DNA from: Straminergon stramineum
Lineage: Eukaryota; Streptophyta; Bryopsida; Hypnales; Calliergonaceae
DNA length: 64,000 bases
Assembly: GCA_963920665.1 (NCBI GenBank)
Contig: OY987265.1
Location: 31,005,001 to 31,069,000, forward strand
Reading direction: 5' to 3'
Part shown: positions 24,430-38,015 of the stretch, piece after piece
How the letters are laid out: the number at the start of each line of letters is the position of its first letter
How positions within the stretch are numbered: position 1 is the stretch's first letter
Position numbers and translations under genes: made by a program
The notes under the pieces: model-generated
Told to the model about the DNA's origin: nothing
Seen by the model: the letters and a program-made list of their open reading frames with translations, nothing else
Database searches by the model: none

Positions 24430-27405
24430 GTGAGAAGCATATCGAGGTTGCTATATAGGAGATCAGATGATGTTTCTGAAAGTGTCTCGCATTTTTGTGC
24501 CCGTATTGAAGCACAGATTTGCGGGAATGAGGGCGTCAGACCTTGTACAGCAGTTTAGAACAGTTTTGTTGATAGTGAAATGGGACGATGTGGGTATAGT
24601 TCTGATTTTTTAAGCAATACAAGGAATCCAGGGACTCCAGTACCAGAGGAATATCTTGGTTTGTAACAGTAGCCAACCTAGTAGACCAGCGCTTGATTGC
24701 ACTCTAGAATTGCACACTTGATACTCCATGTGAAGGCGCCTCCATTATGTTATTTTTGCGAACTCTATGGTTACGTCGCAGATTAGCTTTCATTGGGAAT
24801 GTCGTCGCTGACACCCGGGAGTCTTGGTTACGCACATGTTTTGCGAGGATGCACTTGTTATATGGAGTTATGATTTCCTTGGGAGAAACGTATTGATCTC
24901 GTTTATTGAGTGTATGTGTGAATGTGGGTTTTACTTTTTACTGGTTGTTTATTTGCTTCGTTGTAATTGGCATGGGCACGTTCTATGATTTTAATAAGTG
25001 TTTGTTATTATCTCTTCAAAATAACGGAAGCGAGGTGGGTTTTTTATTATACCTCAATCCTCGCTCTTGACGGAATCCTCTTGTAGTGTGTTGTTCAACG
25101 TGCTTGTGCGTAAAAATAACAAAACAAAATCTGGGTCGATTTCTTAAAGTCAATTTTTGGTTTGATGTTCTTCAAATTTTTGTATAAGGTGTGAACATGT
25201 TTTTCTAATTGGGAATATAATTTTTTTTCTGATATTGTCCAAATGAAAAGTTATGCTACCTTGAACACTTTTCAGATAACCTTTGGTAACATGTGTTGAA
25301 CACCTCTCTTATTAAATTTGGTAGGTATGTAACTTATATAATACAAGGTGCAAATGTCAAAAAATTTACCCATGTATAGTGTGAAAATCTCACTCTAGGA
25401 GTTAAGGATTGTTGGACCTATTGGGCAAGGTTGAAAAAAAACTTGTTCTTCTAATTTCAAACATTATAATCTTTCAATCTGTGTGGTCAAAGTTTCTGAA
25501 ATTTTTTTCACACATTACCGTAGTAGTTTAGTATAAATTTGTATGGTTGAGTTTTGATAAAAACTTAATTATTTATTTATTTTAATCTGCTAAAAATAGC
25601 AGTATTTCACAATTTTTGCCCCAAATATGCCTCTAGGTTTTGGGGGTTAAAGTATCATGAATTTGTATCAAATATATACCATTCTTAATAAATCTTTGTT
25701 TTCATAAACAATGTCATAGGACAAAACATTTTAGTATAAAGAAATTTTTCTCCTCATTGTATATTTAGAAATGTGTTTAAAGATCTTCAAATTTAGACAT
25801 TTGTAAAGTGACTATTTCAAAGTTTAATAAAAGTAAAATAAATCAAGAATAATAGAAATTTAAGTTTAGAAGCTTCATTTTGTTAAATTTTCTCAATGCG
25901 AATGAACTCATCTTGAATCCACACCTTAACTTAGTAAGGATGCTATAGACCAAAGTGGTCCAATGGATGATAAAGAATTCTCCCATGTGAGATAGAAGTG
26001 GGATTATTCATCCTTGGAATTCTGTGCAAAAAAGGGGAGGTCTTGCACAGTAGTATGACCTCCATCGAATACTTTTGTTTACTTTTAAGTGGATGATTCA
26101 CATTGTTTCAAAAAAGAAGATTTCCACAGTGACCAACTTGTCTATACGGGGTTAAGTTAGGCTATTTGTTTTGTTTGTTTGTATCTTATGTTGAGATCTC
26201 CGACACCATTCATTCCCTGGTCGCATTCTTGGTACTATTGGAAAGCTCTCTATGAGTAGGGGTGTCTAGGCTTTGATTCGTGGTGTTTGGATCTTCCACA
26301 AAAATGATCTTTAATGTCAATTTTTTTATGAGTTAAAAAATTTTAAAATTACTTTTACTTTTATTTTGGTTGTGGCAATTGCAAGAAGCACCCTAGTATC
26401 AATTATAGTCCTAATAATCTGAAACAAGAAGCTATACTAAAAGTTTCTCCATGTACCATCCATACTATATCGTGCTTTATCAAATGAGTTGACTAAAATA
26501 TTTTTAATGTATTTTGTAATTTGGCTTTCATTTCCCAATAAATTGTACATTCAACATGGTAATTACATCTTAGTGTATGCAAGTAAACAATTAAACATTC
26601 TCCAATTTACTAATTTGACATATTCTTGGTCGGATTTATTGGAAATGAATATTTCAGATTCTCTATTAAGGCATTCTTTGGCCATCATTGAAAAAATTAT
26701 GAAAATTTGAAGAGTTAAAAATAGTTGTAACCAAGACCCTGCACTCTCCTCATTCGAGGCAAGAATATGTATAAGTTTTAGGAACGGGTAATAGTTAGTT
26801 GCAATCATCGCCAATTTGACTATGCAATATACGATGGAAGCACCCAGAACCATCAAAAATAAGCAGTTTACATTAGTCAGAGGCACCTTTTGCTGGAAAA
26901 ATATTTCTGTAACATCGACAACTGAAAAGCTTGAATTTAAAAAAAGAAGAAAAAAAGAATTTTACGGATATGTCATATATTTCCTATGAATTTTCAATGT
27001 GGAAAATCCCTACACCAATCAAGCTTTTGCATAGATGGACCTAAAATCAGAACTTGACAAACTCAACATCTGAAGTCAAAATCTGGCAAATTCAACTATC
27101 AAATAATAGAAATAAATAAGGGGACAATTTTGAGACAAGGTAGACCTACACCTAAATGCAACACCAGCAGCATTTAAAGGGAACTCTCGTATGCATGAAC
27201 GGGAACACGGACGCTTCGCTCTTCCAAGATTCCTACTAACTTAACTAAAAACCAACCGCATACCGACAGGCTATCCGACCTCACCACAGGTTAAACCTCG
27301 ACGTGAAGAACACAAAGAGGTCAAGAAATTAATACTCTTCACAGCTAGACAAATATCCTCGAAACTAAAAATCAACTATGAAAAAAGCAAAGAATAATAA
27401 ACAGC
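24430..27405. repeat. Second copy of the 2,976-bp direct duplication
   Basis: Matches 21254-24229 at offset 3,176. It runs on without a break into the inverted arm starting at 27404, so this contig alone holds the order: end of arm, spacer, inverted arm. If this printing is the only real one, the locus is a simple inverted repeat with a spacer of about 2.56 kb. Confidence 0.9.
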
Positions 27406-30400
27406 AAAACATGTGCGTAACCAAGACTCCCGGGTGTCAGCGACGACATTCCCAATGAAAGCTAATCTGCGACGTAACCATAGAGTTCGCAAAAATAACA
27501 TAATGGAGGCGCCTTCACATGGAGTATCAAGTGTGCAATTCTAGAGTGCAATCAAGCGCTGGTCTACTAGGTTGGCTACTGTTACAAACCAAGATATTCC
27601 TCTGGTACTGGAGTCCCTGGATTCCTTGTATTGCTTAAAAAATCAGAACTATACCCACATCGTCCCATTTCACTATCAACAAAACTGTTCTAAACTGCTG
27701 TACAAGGTCTGACGCCCTCATTCCCGCAAATCTGTGCTTCAATACGGGCACAAAAATGCGAGACACTTTCAGAAACATCATCTGATCTCCTATATAGCAA
27801 CCTCGATATGCTTCTCACTGAGCTCCATACAGACTACAGCACGTTCGACTTCCGAGGCAAACCAGAGATGCCAAACGTCGCGGAAATCTCCTCTGCCTTC
27901 GCACTTCACATGTATCAAAAACTGTGCGAAGCCATCATCTCTCGATACACCATGTCTATGAAACTGTCGCTCTGCACCACAACCACACTTTCGAATTACA
28001 CTTCCACTCTAAGAAACCACAAAATCATCACTCCCCTGCACAAAAAACAACTTGATCCCAAACGATGAACTTCCTCCATGAACATAACAATGCGTCGAGC
28101 GAAACCACCCAAAACAAGTTTCCCCTCGCAACAATCGCACCAGCCCCACACACCGGAAACACACTGGCCCTATCCCCCAAAGTGAATAATAATACCATTC
28201 AACGGAGCACAACATGTACCTTCGCCAGGCGAATCAGCGCTTCTCGAACTCCATCCCTCGTTATTGGCCCGCTGTGCTGCATGGCCGGAGCAAGCGAAAG
28301 CGGCGGATTCGGAGGAGGGAACGGCTGCAGCAACGGAGTCCCATGCGAAGGTTGCATCGAGGTTGTGGAAGGAACGAGGGGCACGTTTGGGGCACTCGAA
28401 GAAGACGACAGAGGGGGAGGGACGAAGAACGAGGGCTTGATCAGAGTTGCACGAGCTGCAGGGGCACCGTCGGACGAATCCTGCGGCAGGGAGGTGGCTA
28501 ACGAAGTCAGCGGGAGAGCCGCCGTAGTCGGTGAAATGATCGAGGGCATGGGCATGGGCGTCAGGGTGGGAGGAGCGGACATGGCGGTCCGAGATTGCGC
28601 CGAGTGAGCTAGAGGAGGGCGGGATGCTGATGTGGGAATGGAGTCGGGCGCGCTGATGCGCGTTGTGTTCTGCTGCAACAATCACAACGATATCCAGTCA
28701 ATTACAGGAACAAAAAATTCTTGCATCTCAAGCACTCCCAAAGTAGAGCAGCACCAACAAAGTCGGGAAATAAAACATCGCATCGCACAACAACCAAGAT
28801 AGGGGTGCAGATAGCATACGAAGAATCGCTCCAGAGGCTCGTCCTGGTTGATCTCAGGGAGTGTTGCAGAAGCGATGGGCCCACGCTCCAGGGGACCCTC
28901 CAAGTGGGACGCTGTTGGAACGGACTCAAGTTCCAAAAACTCTGAGCTGCACGCGGCACGCATCATGCAAACTGTTACCGCTTCAGGAAAGTATGCTCCG
29001 ATCAGCAGATTCAAGTATTCCACATAGATGGTCGAATGGATCGTACACGTCGATTTGAACGTCGACACACAAGCCCACATTCATGCACGGCCATGTTCAT
29101 GGCCAACAGCAAATCCATGCCAAATCACGAGAAAATTCTGTCACTAATTAGCCATAGAACCCTATCGAAACGCAAACCACCCTAGTCCCCTGCGAAACAG
29201 GAAAGAATTCTTTCAGAATACAGACCTGGTGGGAATCAGTCTCGGTCTTGGTGGAGGTTTCGAAAAGGCAGTCAAGATCCTGAACCAGCCCAAATTCAAG
29301 GCATCCATCAGAATCGCACCCATGTCACCAACGACACTTGCACAACATGATACTTTTGACCCTGGATTACATCAATGAGCACGGTCCCGATTCCAACAAC
29401 AAAGCGTGGACCTATCCAGACATTCTGATCATATACCCGGCCCAGAGTCGCCAAACTATAAACCTAAAGCGATGTAAAATGCAAACAAGTCGATAGATCT
29501 TCTGTCATTGTGCAAGCAAACTTAACTCTAGCAAACGCTGGCAGCAGCTTAAACTCAGACATAAGGTACTCAGGCAACAATGACCGCCATCGTCTGAACA
29601 AAGCAGAAAGATGGGCGGATCACCACGTCCATCAATAAAAATACCGCTGAATTGCAACCGAACAGAGACCAGAAGAGACTACCTCTGGAAGAGGTTGGCA
29701 ACGTCTTCACACTCCCGCGGATTGTAGAACCAGATGCCATTCACTTCCTGCGTGGCATTGCGGTACAGAAGATACGGCGATTGCACTTCGTACTCGAAAT
29801 CACCCAACAGATTCTCCACCAAATTGTCTGTTCGCAAGTCCACAAACAACAATCAACAACCAGAGATCCATTTCCAAACCTAATTGCCACACTTCACTTC
29901 CATTCGAGACAAGCTCCACCACAATGGCTACATGACACACTCCCCTCCAAATCCGACATGGACACCCTATTGTGGAACTCGAATCAAAACAACGAAACCA
30001 CCACTCTGCCAGTATGAGAATACAACACCTGGTTCCCCATATTCAACAGCCAAAGAGAGAGGGAGCATCCCCCACATTCCAGTAAGCCTCTGATCATTAT
30101 ATTCCAATTCTCTGACACACATCCTGGCCTCTTGGTGCACCACAAACACTCACCTGTACTTCGCCGATTCATCACTATGAACTGGAAACGCGGCTGCGTC
30201 CGCCTGCAAACAAAGTCTCCACACGTCACTCACCAACTCACCAACCTCCCACGGACAGTGCATCATAGTCCAGCTGTAACTAAATTGAAACAGGCAGGCT
30301 GCAGAGGAGCAGAAACGATGCCTCACCTTTTCACTACGAAAAGGGAACCCTCCACATCCTTGCGACTCTGAAAGCCAACAGCAAGGAAAAAGACCTGTTA

Positions 30401-31377
30401 GCGCATCGCCTCACATTCATTCGAATCCAAACCCGGCATATGTTATATTATTTATCGAATGGAAAATACGCCCTAGAGTGATCCCAACTGCAACTCTCCT
30501 CATACATTGGCTAGTAATGACAGACGCACACCCTAATCTACCATTCCGTGCCGTGTCCGATCACAACCCTAAACTGCTGCAGACAAGACGATCCAAACAC
30601 GCACTCCTCACAGCCAAACCCCCTGTTTCAATCACTCCCACCTCATAAACATCAGAGAAAGCGTACGAGCAGGCCATCACAACCAATCCTCGTAAATTTC
30701 TACGGTGTGTGTCCCTCCGATTTCCTCGTACTCGACTAGGCCAGAACTCGCGCAAATCAACCTACCCTCCGCAAACCCTACCGAACAACAACGCACGGGG
30801 CTAAACGCCCAATCCGATCCACGAAACGCTGCCCTCTCAACAGAAAGCATTCCAAACACACAACACTGCCGCCACCATCCCAGACGACAACATTTCCTTC
30901 CACTCGAACACGGCCTAATTCCGGTTCCACCAAACAAAATGCCTCCACGACAATCAACCGCGGCCGACCCTCTAACCCCTAAACTCAATTGGCCACCACT
31001 GCCCTCCCATCCCGCGGCAATCAATCCACCCCAATTCCTACCCATTGGCTGGCGTCGACGTCGAACTGGTAGAACGTGACGTGCGCGGCGGTGGTGAGAA
31101 TGTCCTCCACATGGCGGTCCATGCGCTGCAGCACGGTGAGGTTGAGCTCCTTCGTGCTGTTCTGGTCCAGCTGCGGAGGGAGCGGCTTCCCGTTCTGCGC
31201 CATGGATGGAGCCAGCCAGCCAGCAACGTCGGAGCCCTAATAGCCTCCTCCCTCGCGTCCCAGCCCCGCGTCACATACAAATCGAGCTTCTTCCCTGCAG
31301 ATACACCCCTCAACCGCTCTCGTGTTCTCCAGAACCGGCACCACTCCCTCGAACGGGGATGCGAGGAATCGCGCAGG
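27404..31377. repeat. Right arm of 3,974-bp inverted repeat
   Basis: Reverse complement of 17695-21668. No mismatch was noticed in the segments read, introns included. That identity means a very recent duplication, recent gene conversion, or an assembly copy. Confidence 0.95.
27915..31203 (-). CDS. DCP1: mRNA-decapping enzyme subunit DCP1, right inverted copy
   Basis: Second complete DCP1 gene, on the minus strand and convergent with the left copy. Exons, in order of translation: 31203-31042, 30367-30327, 30203-30154, 29827-29683, 29279-29226, 28946-28820, 28672-28220 and 27971-27915. The 362-residue product is predicted to be identical to that of the left copy, with the same EVH1-like N-terminal domain, Pro/Ser-rich linker and C-terminal trimerisation segment. 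All splice sites are intact, so both copies look functional. Only the first 174 bp of leader are shared with the left copy; beyond 31377 the promoter is a diverged homologue. Different regulation of an identical protein is therefore possible. If the arm is an assembly copy, this entry would be the same gene printed twice. Confidence 0.85.
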
Positions 31378-31677
31378 TGGGGAATGAAACGGCGAAATGG
31401 GTAGTGTGGAGAGAGCGTGTCTTGAAAAATACTTATGTTTTCAGAGCGATGGGAACGGAAGGGCAAGAATAAGTGATGGTGCGATTGGATGCCTGCGCCG
31501 GCAGCGGAGCAGAGTATGAGTATGAGCTGGGAAGGAGAAGTCTCCTTGTGAGAAGTCTGCGGGCCTGGATTTTGTCGTTCTGGGTCCGTTCCTTGCCCTG
31601 TCAGCGGTCCCACCCCTTGATCATTCCGAGCTGGCGGGCGGACTGCAGTGGATGTGGCAGTCATCCGTGCCACGTCA
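31378..31677 (-). promoter_or_regulatory. Promoter and distal 5' UTR of right DCP1 copy
   Basis: On the minus strand this aligns in order with 17320-17694. The anchors are TGACGTGGCA (31677-31668, with an ACGT core), CCCGCCAGCTCGG (31638-31626), GGAGACTTCTCC (31545-31534), CTGCCGGCGCAGGCATCC (31504-31487) and TCGCCGTTTCATTCCCC (31395-31379). Between anchors the two promoters differ by many substitutions and indels. The ORF of 224 codons that spans this region is out of frame with DCP1 and is not believed. Confidence 0.65.
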
Positions 31678-31699
31678 CTAGAACTGGGTAGTTTCAGTA

Positions 31700-34600
31700 C
31701 TACTCGTACCAAAACTATCAGGTATGTGAACTCATTATCGACATTATCATAATCCCCTAAGGTACGGGGATGCTAAACTCCTTCAAACAATTTTCAGTAA
31801 ATTTTTGTAGGAAGAAAAATGAAATTGATATTTAACGCAAGTTGTTTCATATTTTGGGGGCCTTTGTGAAATTAGTTACAAATTTCTTAAGTTGAAACAC
31901 AGATATGGTCATTGAAATTGACCACCTCTTGAAATGTACACTTTTGGTATATTAAAGAAAGCAATATGTACCTCTTGCATCATGATTGCTTTTACAACAC
32001 AATCACTTCTAAAGTATATTGTCTACCTCAAGTGCACAAGGGGAACAAAAGGGACATCATATAGTTTGCAAATCCAATTAGAAGTGTTGTAACTTTTGCA
32101 TCCAATGTTCACACTTAATAAAAACTTGTTGGGAAATCTATGCATTTTCTTCTAGTTTGTGTGGTTTCTATGTCAATCCAAATTGTATTGATTTTTTGGA
32201 AGCTAGTTGAAGTTGACAAGTTCAATTTGAGTTCACCAAATTGCATTTTGATGGTTGCTACTTTAGGGGCTTGTATCACCTTCATCCAATGTTCGTTTTC
32301 AATAAAGAAAAAATAATTGTTGGATTATGTTCCTATTGAAGTCTAGTTATTGTGTGGTTAAATTTTTCATGTCAATCCAAGTTGTTTTGAATTTTGGGGA
32401 GAAATTTCAAGTTCAAAATTTGGACATTTTGTGATTACAATGAACTGCGGTAGCTTATTTCTTCTTCATATATTGTCCATAACTTCCAATAATTTATTTT
32501 GCAAAAGATGCGCATACTAGTTTAGTTTGTGTGACTATAATTTCATATCAATCCAAAAAGTTACAAGTGACTAAAAGGATGTCCAATCCTAGCTTTATCT
32601 TCTGGTAGTTGAATTATTTATAACTATTTAAGAATTCAACCATGCACGCTTGTGTTCTTTAGTAACTACCAAGCCTAATTGGTATATTATATGGCACACT
32701 CTTAAGAACGATTGTACAAAGATAAGCACGCATCTTTCTGAAGAGATCTAGCAAGATTATCAAAAAGTAAAATCCACCAATAATAGTAGATTTGCATCAA
32801 ATAACAATAGTTTTATGTATGTGACCTCCAAAGGTGCCATTAATGAAGAGTGTGTAACAAGTGTGGAAAAGCAACTCCATTGTTGCTTGGCAATCTACAA
32901 TAGTCATGAGCTTGCATTTTTTCTCCACATTTTTTTGACAATCCATGTGGGCAAGGAATTGGTGGCACTAATTTTTTCAATTTGGGGTCATGGCACTCTA
33001 TTCAAGGTACACTACTCACAAATCTATACAATTTGCATAAGGAGTTTTTCCACATATGCAAACATTAGATAACTTGTGAAAACTCAATTTTTAGCGAACA
33101 AATGCAATAAATGCATTTCTATAAAAAAAAATGGTCTTCTTGACTTGTTCAAAGGTAATATCTTTTAATAACTAAAGTTACTAAACTCCAAGTGTGAATA
33201 TACCATGAGAAACATTTTAGTAGAAAAAGGTTTAGCCATAGATGTATTTTTTTAAATTAAATTATTTTTTTCATTTCAAAGCAATTTTACAAATACAATG
33301 AGGCCATTGAATGATATTTTCTTTCACCAATGTGTTTGTATGTTTATATGGCAACTCATTCCAAAAGGAACTTTCATTTTTTATGTTTGAATTATTCACA
33401 AATCATGAGTCCAAGGAATAGCTTTGAACAACAATAATTTGAATACATTTTGACTATATGGTTTAAAAGTTATTGCATAATATGTAATTTTCATTGCTTG
33501 GTGATTTAAGCCTAAAATTTCTTACAAAAACTCTTTTCCTAAGAAATAAGACTTTAATATTGGTTTCTATGAGCAATAATTTATCTACACTGTGTAAATT
33601 TGCGAGTACAACCAAATTCTTAGTTTTCAATTGAACTATTCCTATGGTTGGGTGTTTAAGTGTAGTCCTTTGCGGTGCCTTTCAAGCAATGGATCTTTTC
33701 AAAATTCCTAAGGGATGCAAATTCACAAGGAAATCACCAAACTAACCTAATTGTAAAAAAAACTGAGGTAGATCACTCCTTATAATTTAAGGTATACACA
33801 TGAGTTAAAAGGATATTTGATGTGGGGCTATTTACCTTCATTATTGTATTTCAGATGATCATATTTTTACAAAGCTACAAAGGTGTAGTTCTATATTTTT
33901 GGTAAATTTTTTCATTCAATTTTGTAAATGAGGCTATCTTACATACAAAATTTCAATGTGCAAATTTTTTCCTATACTACCCTTCTTTGCAAATTTTTTC
34001 TTTCCCTCTACTACATAAGATCCTTTTTAGATGCCTTCTTTTTCAAATAGTTACAAAGTTGAATTCAAAATAAAGTTTATAATCCAAGTCCAAGTACATG
34101 GGTTTGTTTTTCACTCCATTATCTTAAACAACTATAATATAATTGTTCAATTAGATGAATTATCCTCAAGACCATAAAAAGGTAGAATTTTTTTCAATAA
34201 TAGTGTCTATAGATTGATTCCCCCAAAACACTTGATGATTTTGTTGCATTTAAAGATAACTCTTAAGTACTTTGAGCTTTTGAAAAAATTCTTTGGTAAT
34301 TTTGTAATAAATAGATTTTTTTTAAATGAATAGTTAATAGACCACTAGAAATACTATCCTCCCCCTCCCCCTAAATTAGGTCAAAAAGCACTTATGTCCA
34401 AAAGTTACTCAAGAAATAGATTGATGGAAAATTTTAAGAAAATAGAGGCATTGATTTTTAAATTAGCATAAAATAATAAAAGTTTAAAAAAATCGAATTA
34501 AATTTTCCATCTTTAGAAATTTGTTGAAGATAAGATTCCACCCAAGATGTCATGGAAAAACATTTATAGATGTCAAGAAATGAGTGTGCAAGGGAGCCAT

Positions 34601-36793
34601 CTTTGAATCCATGGGATGGTATGAAAATTTAGTCTATTTTTAGCTTTGCTTTGTAGGTCACTTTGCCTTTAGTGGAAATAGATTCCAAGAAGCTCACCTC
34701 TGGAGTGATCAATTTGAGTTATCAAAAGTTTATGAACCATGAATATCCAAATAGTGACAAGTTAGAGAAATTGACTTTTGTAGCTTTAGTTTTTACCTTT
34801 GAATGGCAATTGGCCTTCAAGTGACCAAATAGAAATTTGGGTTGAATCATTCAAATTTAATTTGGAATTTATCTTTTGATCTTTTGACATGAGGTGTGGA
34901 CATATATTGCTTTTGCAAGAATAATTTCCCCCCATTATTGGATACTTAATATTGAAAATTTGAGTAGATTGGATACCATTGGAAAGCATGTGCAAAACTC
35001 TTCTTCTAGTTTTCAAATTTGGAATTTATGTGAGCAACATGATATGTGCACAATAAATGTATGAAATGGTTAAAACAAATTGACTTTGCATATTGAAAGA
35101 ATCTTTGTCTAAAGGAATCAAAGTTTGTTGATCATATTGAGCAAGGTTAGATTTCTTTCTTTCTAATACTATTATCTTACAATTTATGCAATCAAAGTTT
35201 TTGAAAACTTTCCACACATTCTCACAGTAATCTAGTACTATTTTATATGGTAGCATTTAAATATCTATTTTAGTTTTTCACATTGATACTAGAAAATGGC
35301 ACTAGAAAATGACAATTGTTGTATGTTCTAAACAAACTTTCATTTATCTACAAATTAAAATGTAGATTGAGGTCGAAGACAAGTAGAAAATTGACAAGTG
35401 ATTGCATGATGATTTGTTATATGCTAGTATTTGCCTAAATTACAAAATTGCTTCAATAGAAGCCTAAATTACTTACAAAAAGCCCCCTCATTCATTTTTT
35501 AATAACATTTGGTGGGACATTCTAAATTGAGTATGTACATTTTTTAAGTGAATTTGAATAAATGTAACAAACCAATAAGTCCAATAGGCTTCTTGGATAT
35601 TTCTTCCTTCAAACCTATGAGGAGGGTCAAAATCAAGCTCATATTGTCATTTAGATTTCTTTAAGAAAGATGCTATTTGTTGGTTCTAGAAGGGCAATTT
35701 TTAATTTGAATATAGCTAGAGAATTTAGGAAAGAATGTTCTACCAAAGAATGAGGTAGCTTAACTTTTGTGGCTCACACAATGATCAATTGATATCATTG
35801 TCTAAATCTAAAAATTCCCTACCCATGTCATTTGCATGCTTCTTTTTTTTGGCCATGATTTGCCATAGCCTCTATATTTTTTTCTCTTTTAGCTTGTTTT
35901 CAATTGGGTTTATTTTGGTCATCCAAAGCTAAATCCAGATATTGTTGTGTCTATTCAAAACATTTTTGTACACACTTATAATGGTAGTGCACTCAAGTGA
36001 TAATTCCACATCAATCATTCAAAACTTGTTAACCCTTAAATGATAGTTTATGTTTGGGTTTGGTCAAACTACATTAGATTTCTACACTAAAACACACATT
36101 TCAAAAAGTTTATATTTTCACATGTAGTAATAAGTGTCTAAAGTTTAATCTCATTTTTTCATAATTAAAAACATCAAATGGAATTTTATATGATTTTTTG
36201 AAAGATTTGAAAAAATAATTATAAAAATGCTTAAAATAGTATGAAATTTTCAAGAAAAATGGAAATAATAGTGAAAAACATCACAATATAAGTGATGTAC
36301 TCCTTGAGCTCACACCAAGAGAAATTCAATAGAAAAAGTTCAAAAGTGGTATATTTTGATCTTCCAAGATGCTATCTTTAAAGTGTCACAAAAATTATAA
36401 TTTTTACAATATTGGAAAATATGAAAATGGCATATACAGTAGGTTTTATGGAGTTATCTCTTCTCAGTTTAGCCTAAAAACATTTTAAATCAAGAACTAT
36501 GTGAAAATTTAGGTTTCAACTTTCAAAATGCATGTGGGGCTTGCAATGTCTTTTGTCAAAATCTTACCTTGTTTTGGCATTGGTTATTCAAACACTATTG
36601 TTAAAACCCCAGTCAAAGATGGATGAAATTGTCAAATCCTATTTAAAAAAATTAGGTTTCGAGCAATATTTGGATGAAAGTGATTATTAATAAATAATTT
36701 TGTGGATGAACTATAAATATGAATGATTCTATCCATTTTTCCTTACTTGCATTCCAAGGTGTAAGTCACTCTTCCAACTACAATTATATTGTC
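31700..36793. other. AT-rich intergenic DNA, no gene recognised
   Basis: Short low-complexity ORFs only. Internally repetitive text occurs at about 32140-32560, with several blocks of TCAATCCAA followed by TTGTATTGATTTT-like sequence. About 35080-35300 belongs to the dispersed repeat seen near 280 and 22220. A hint of a decayed transposable element landscape; nothing coding is supported. Confidence 0.5.
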
Positions 36794-36963
36794 CAATCCC
36801 ATGGCATAGGCCAGGGTGAATTGACCCCCTCATTGCCCCGATTGTGGATGGATGAAGGGGATGAAGGGGCCATTCCTTGTGCATCCCTGACTTCCTCCAA
36901 TTTGCTCCCCACAACTTCCATGCTCCACTTTGACCTCCGATCTATTCTTCTAGGACCTTTTCA

Positions 36964-37087
36964 CACTACAAGAGAAAGGGGAGTTTTAAGTATAGTCTTT
37001 TAAGTAATGACCTATGAGGAGTCTTTTAAGTAAAATTTTATTGAAAATACTAGGACTATACTTAAAACTCCCGTTTCTCTTGTAGTG
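36964..37087. mobile_element. Short CACTA-like MITE
   Basis: A 124-bp hairpin with ends CACTACAAGAGAAA and GTTTCTCTTGTAGTG on the opposite side. The arms continue through GGGAGTTTTAAGTATAGTC. The flanking 3 bp are TCA and TTA, a near match to a 3-bp target duplication. The terminus resembles plant CACTA ends. Confidence 0.75.
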
Positions 37088-37499
37088 TTAATTTCAAACT
37101 CTAGTGTAGAATTTTGTGCTTTGAAGGATGTATAATTCAATTAGAAGTGTTTGGATGTGAGAGGATTCATATTATATATGTTTTTATTTATTTGATTTTG
37201 TGAATTTGACTAGCTTGCATGCAATCAAGCCTTGTTGCCATTCCAAAAAATATATAAATTGAATAAGAGCACAAATGAAATCTTAAATAAGACATGAAGT
37301 AGGGATTGAATAGAAGGTGACATTTCATTACTTTTTGAATAACTCTATTTGTCTTTATTTTTCTCAAAAGTTGTATATGTTCCAAATTTTGCTTAATAAT
37401 TTACAAATGATCTATATATACAATATCTGAAGCAAATGAAGATAAAATTTCATTGTAAAATAACAATAAATCTCTCCACCTCAAATCATTTGTGTTTCA

Positions 37500-37694
37500 A
37501 ATTGATGCAACTAATTGATGTTTATCAATGTTCACTGAGTAGGCATTCTCAATGATTTTGAAACTAGTGCAACTAATTGGTGCTTATCAATTGTCAATGA
37601 GTAACCAGTCTCCATGGTTTTCAAATTTCAAGCCAAAATATAATTTCGTTTTTGGCTTGAAAATTGAAAATCATTGGAAATGTCTACTCATTGA
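37500..37694. repeat. Small tandem and foldback array
   Basis: A CAACTAATTG(A/G)TG unit starts at 37508 and again at 37570. It is followed by an inverted segment in which TTTCAAGCCAAAA (about 37626-37638) pairs with TTTTTGGCTTGAAA (37649-37662). The outer arms, CAATGAGTA and TACTCATTG, also pair. Function and class unknown. Confidence 0.55.
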
Positions 37695-38015
37695 TGGTTT
37701 CATTGAGATCGACTATGTTTCAAATTGATACAATATGATGCAACTTGATGCGACTTGCAAACAATTCATGTAATGAAGTACCTTCAGTAAAGTAGGAGGA
37801 CCAAAAATTATGGCTTTAAGAGCTCATTGTATTTTGAGGGACATTGAACGAAAGTCCTTGAATTATTTTGCAATAAATTTTCATAGAAAGGAATTTGTAC
37901 CTTGGTCACAACTTAATTTTTGGCAATGGCATGCATTCTTTCGAATCAGTTTCCTAAATCATACAATTTGGTGAGTCCTCTACCAGATCTTATGGTTTCT
38001 TCATGCTAGAATCAA

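Noticed and set aside
24189..24558. ORFs running through the N gap
   Set aside because: They consist mainly of N-derived unknown residues and have no meaning.
24430..27405. Biological tandem duplication of the spacer
   Set aside because: Exact identity, a 200-N gap and contig ends at the repeat border point to unmerged overlapping contigs.
31038..31712. 224-codon minus-strand ORF across the right DCP1 promoter and exon 1
   Set aside because: It uses a different frame from DCP1 exon 1, is Arg/Ser-rich from GC-rich DNA, and is broken in the diverged left promoter.
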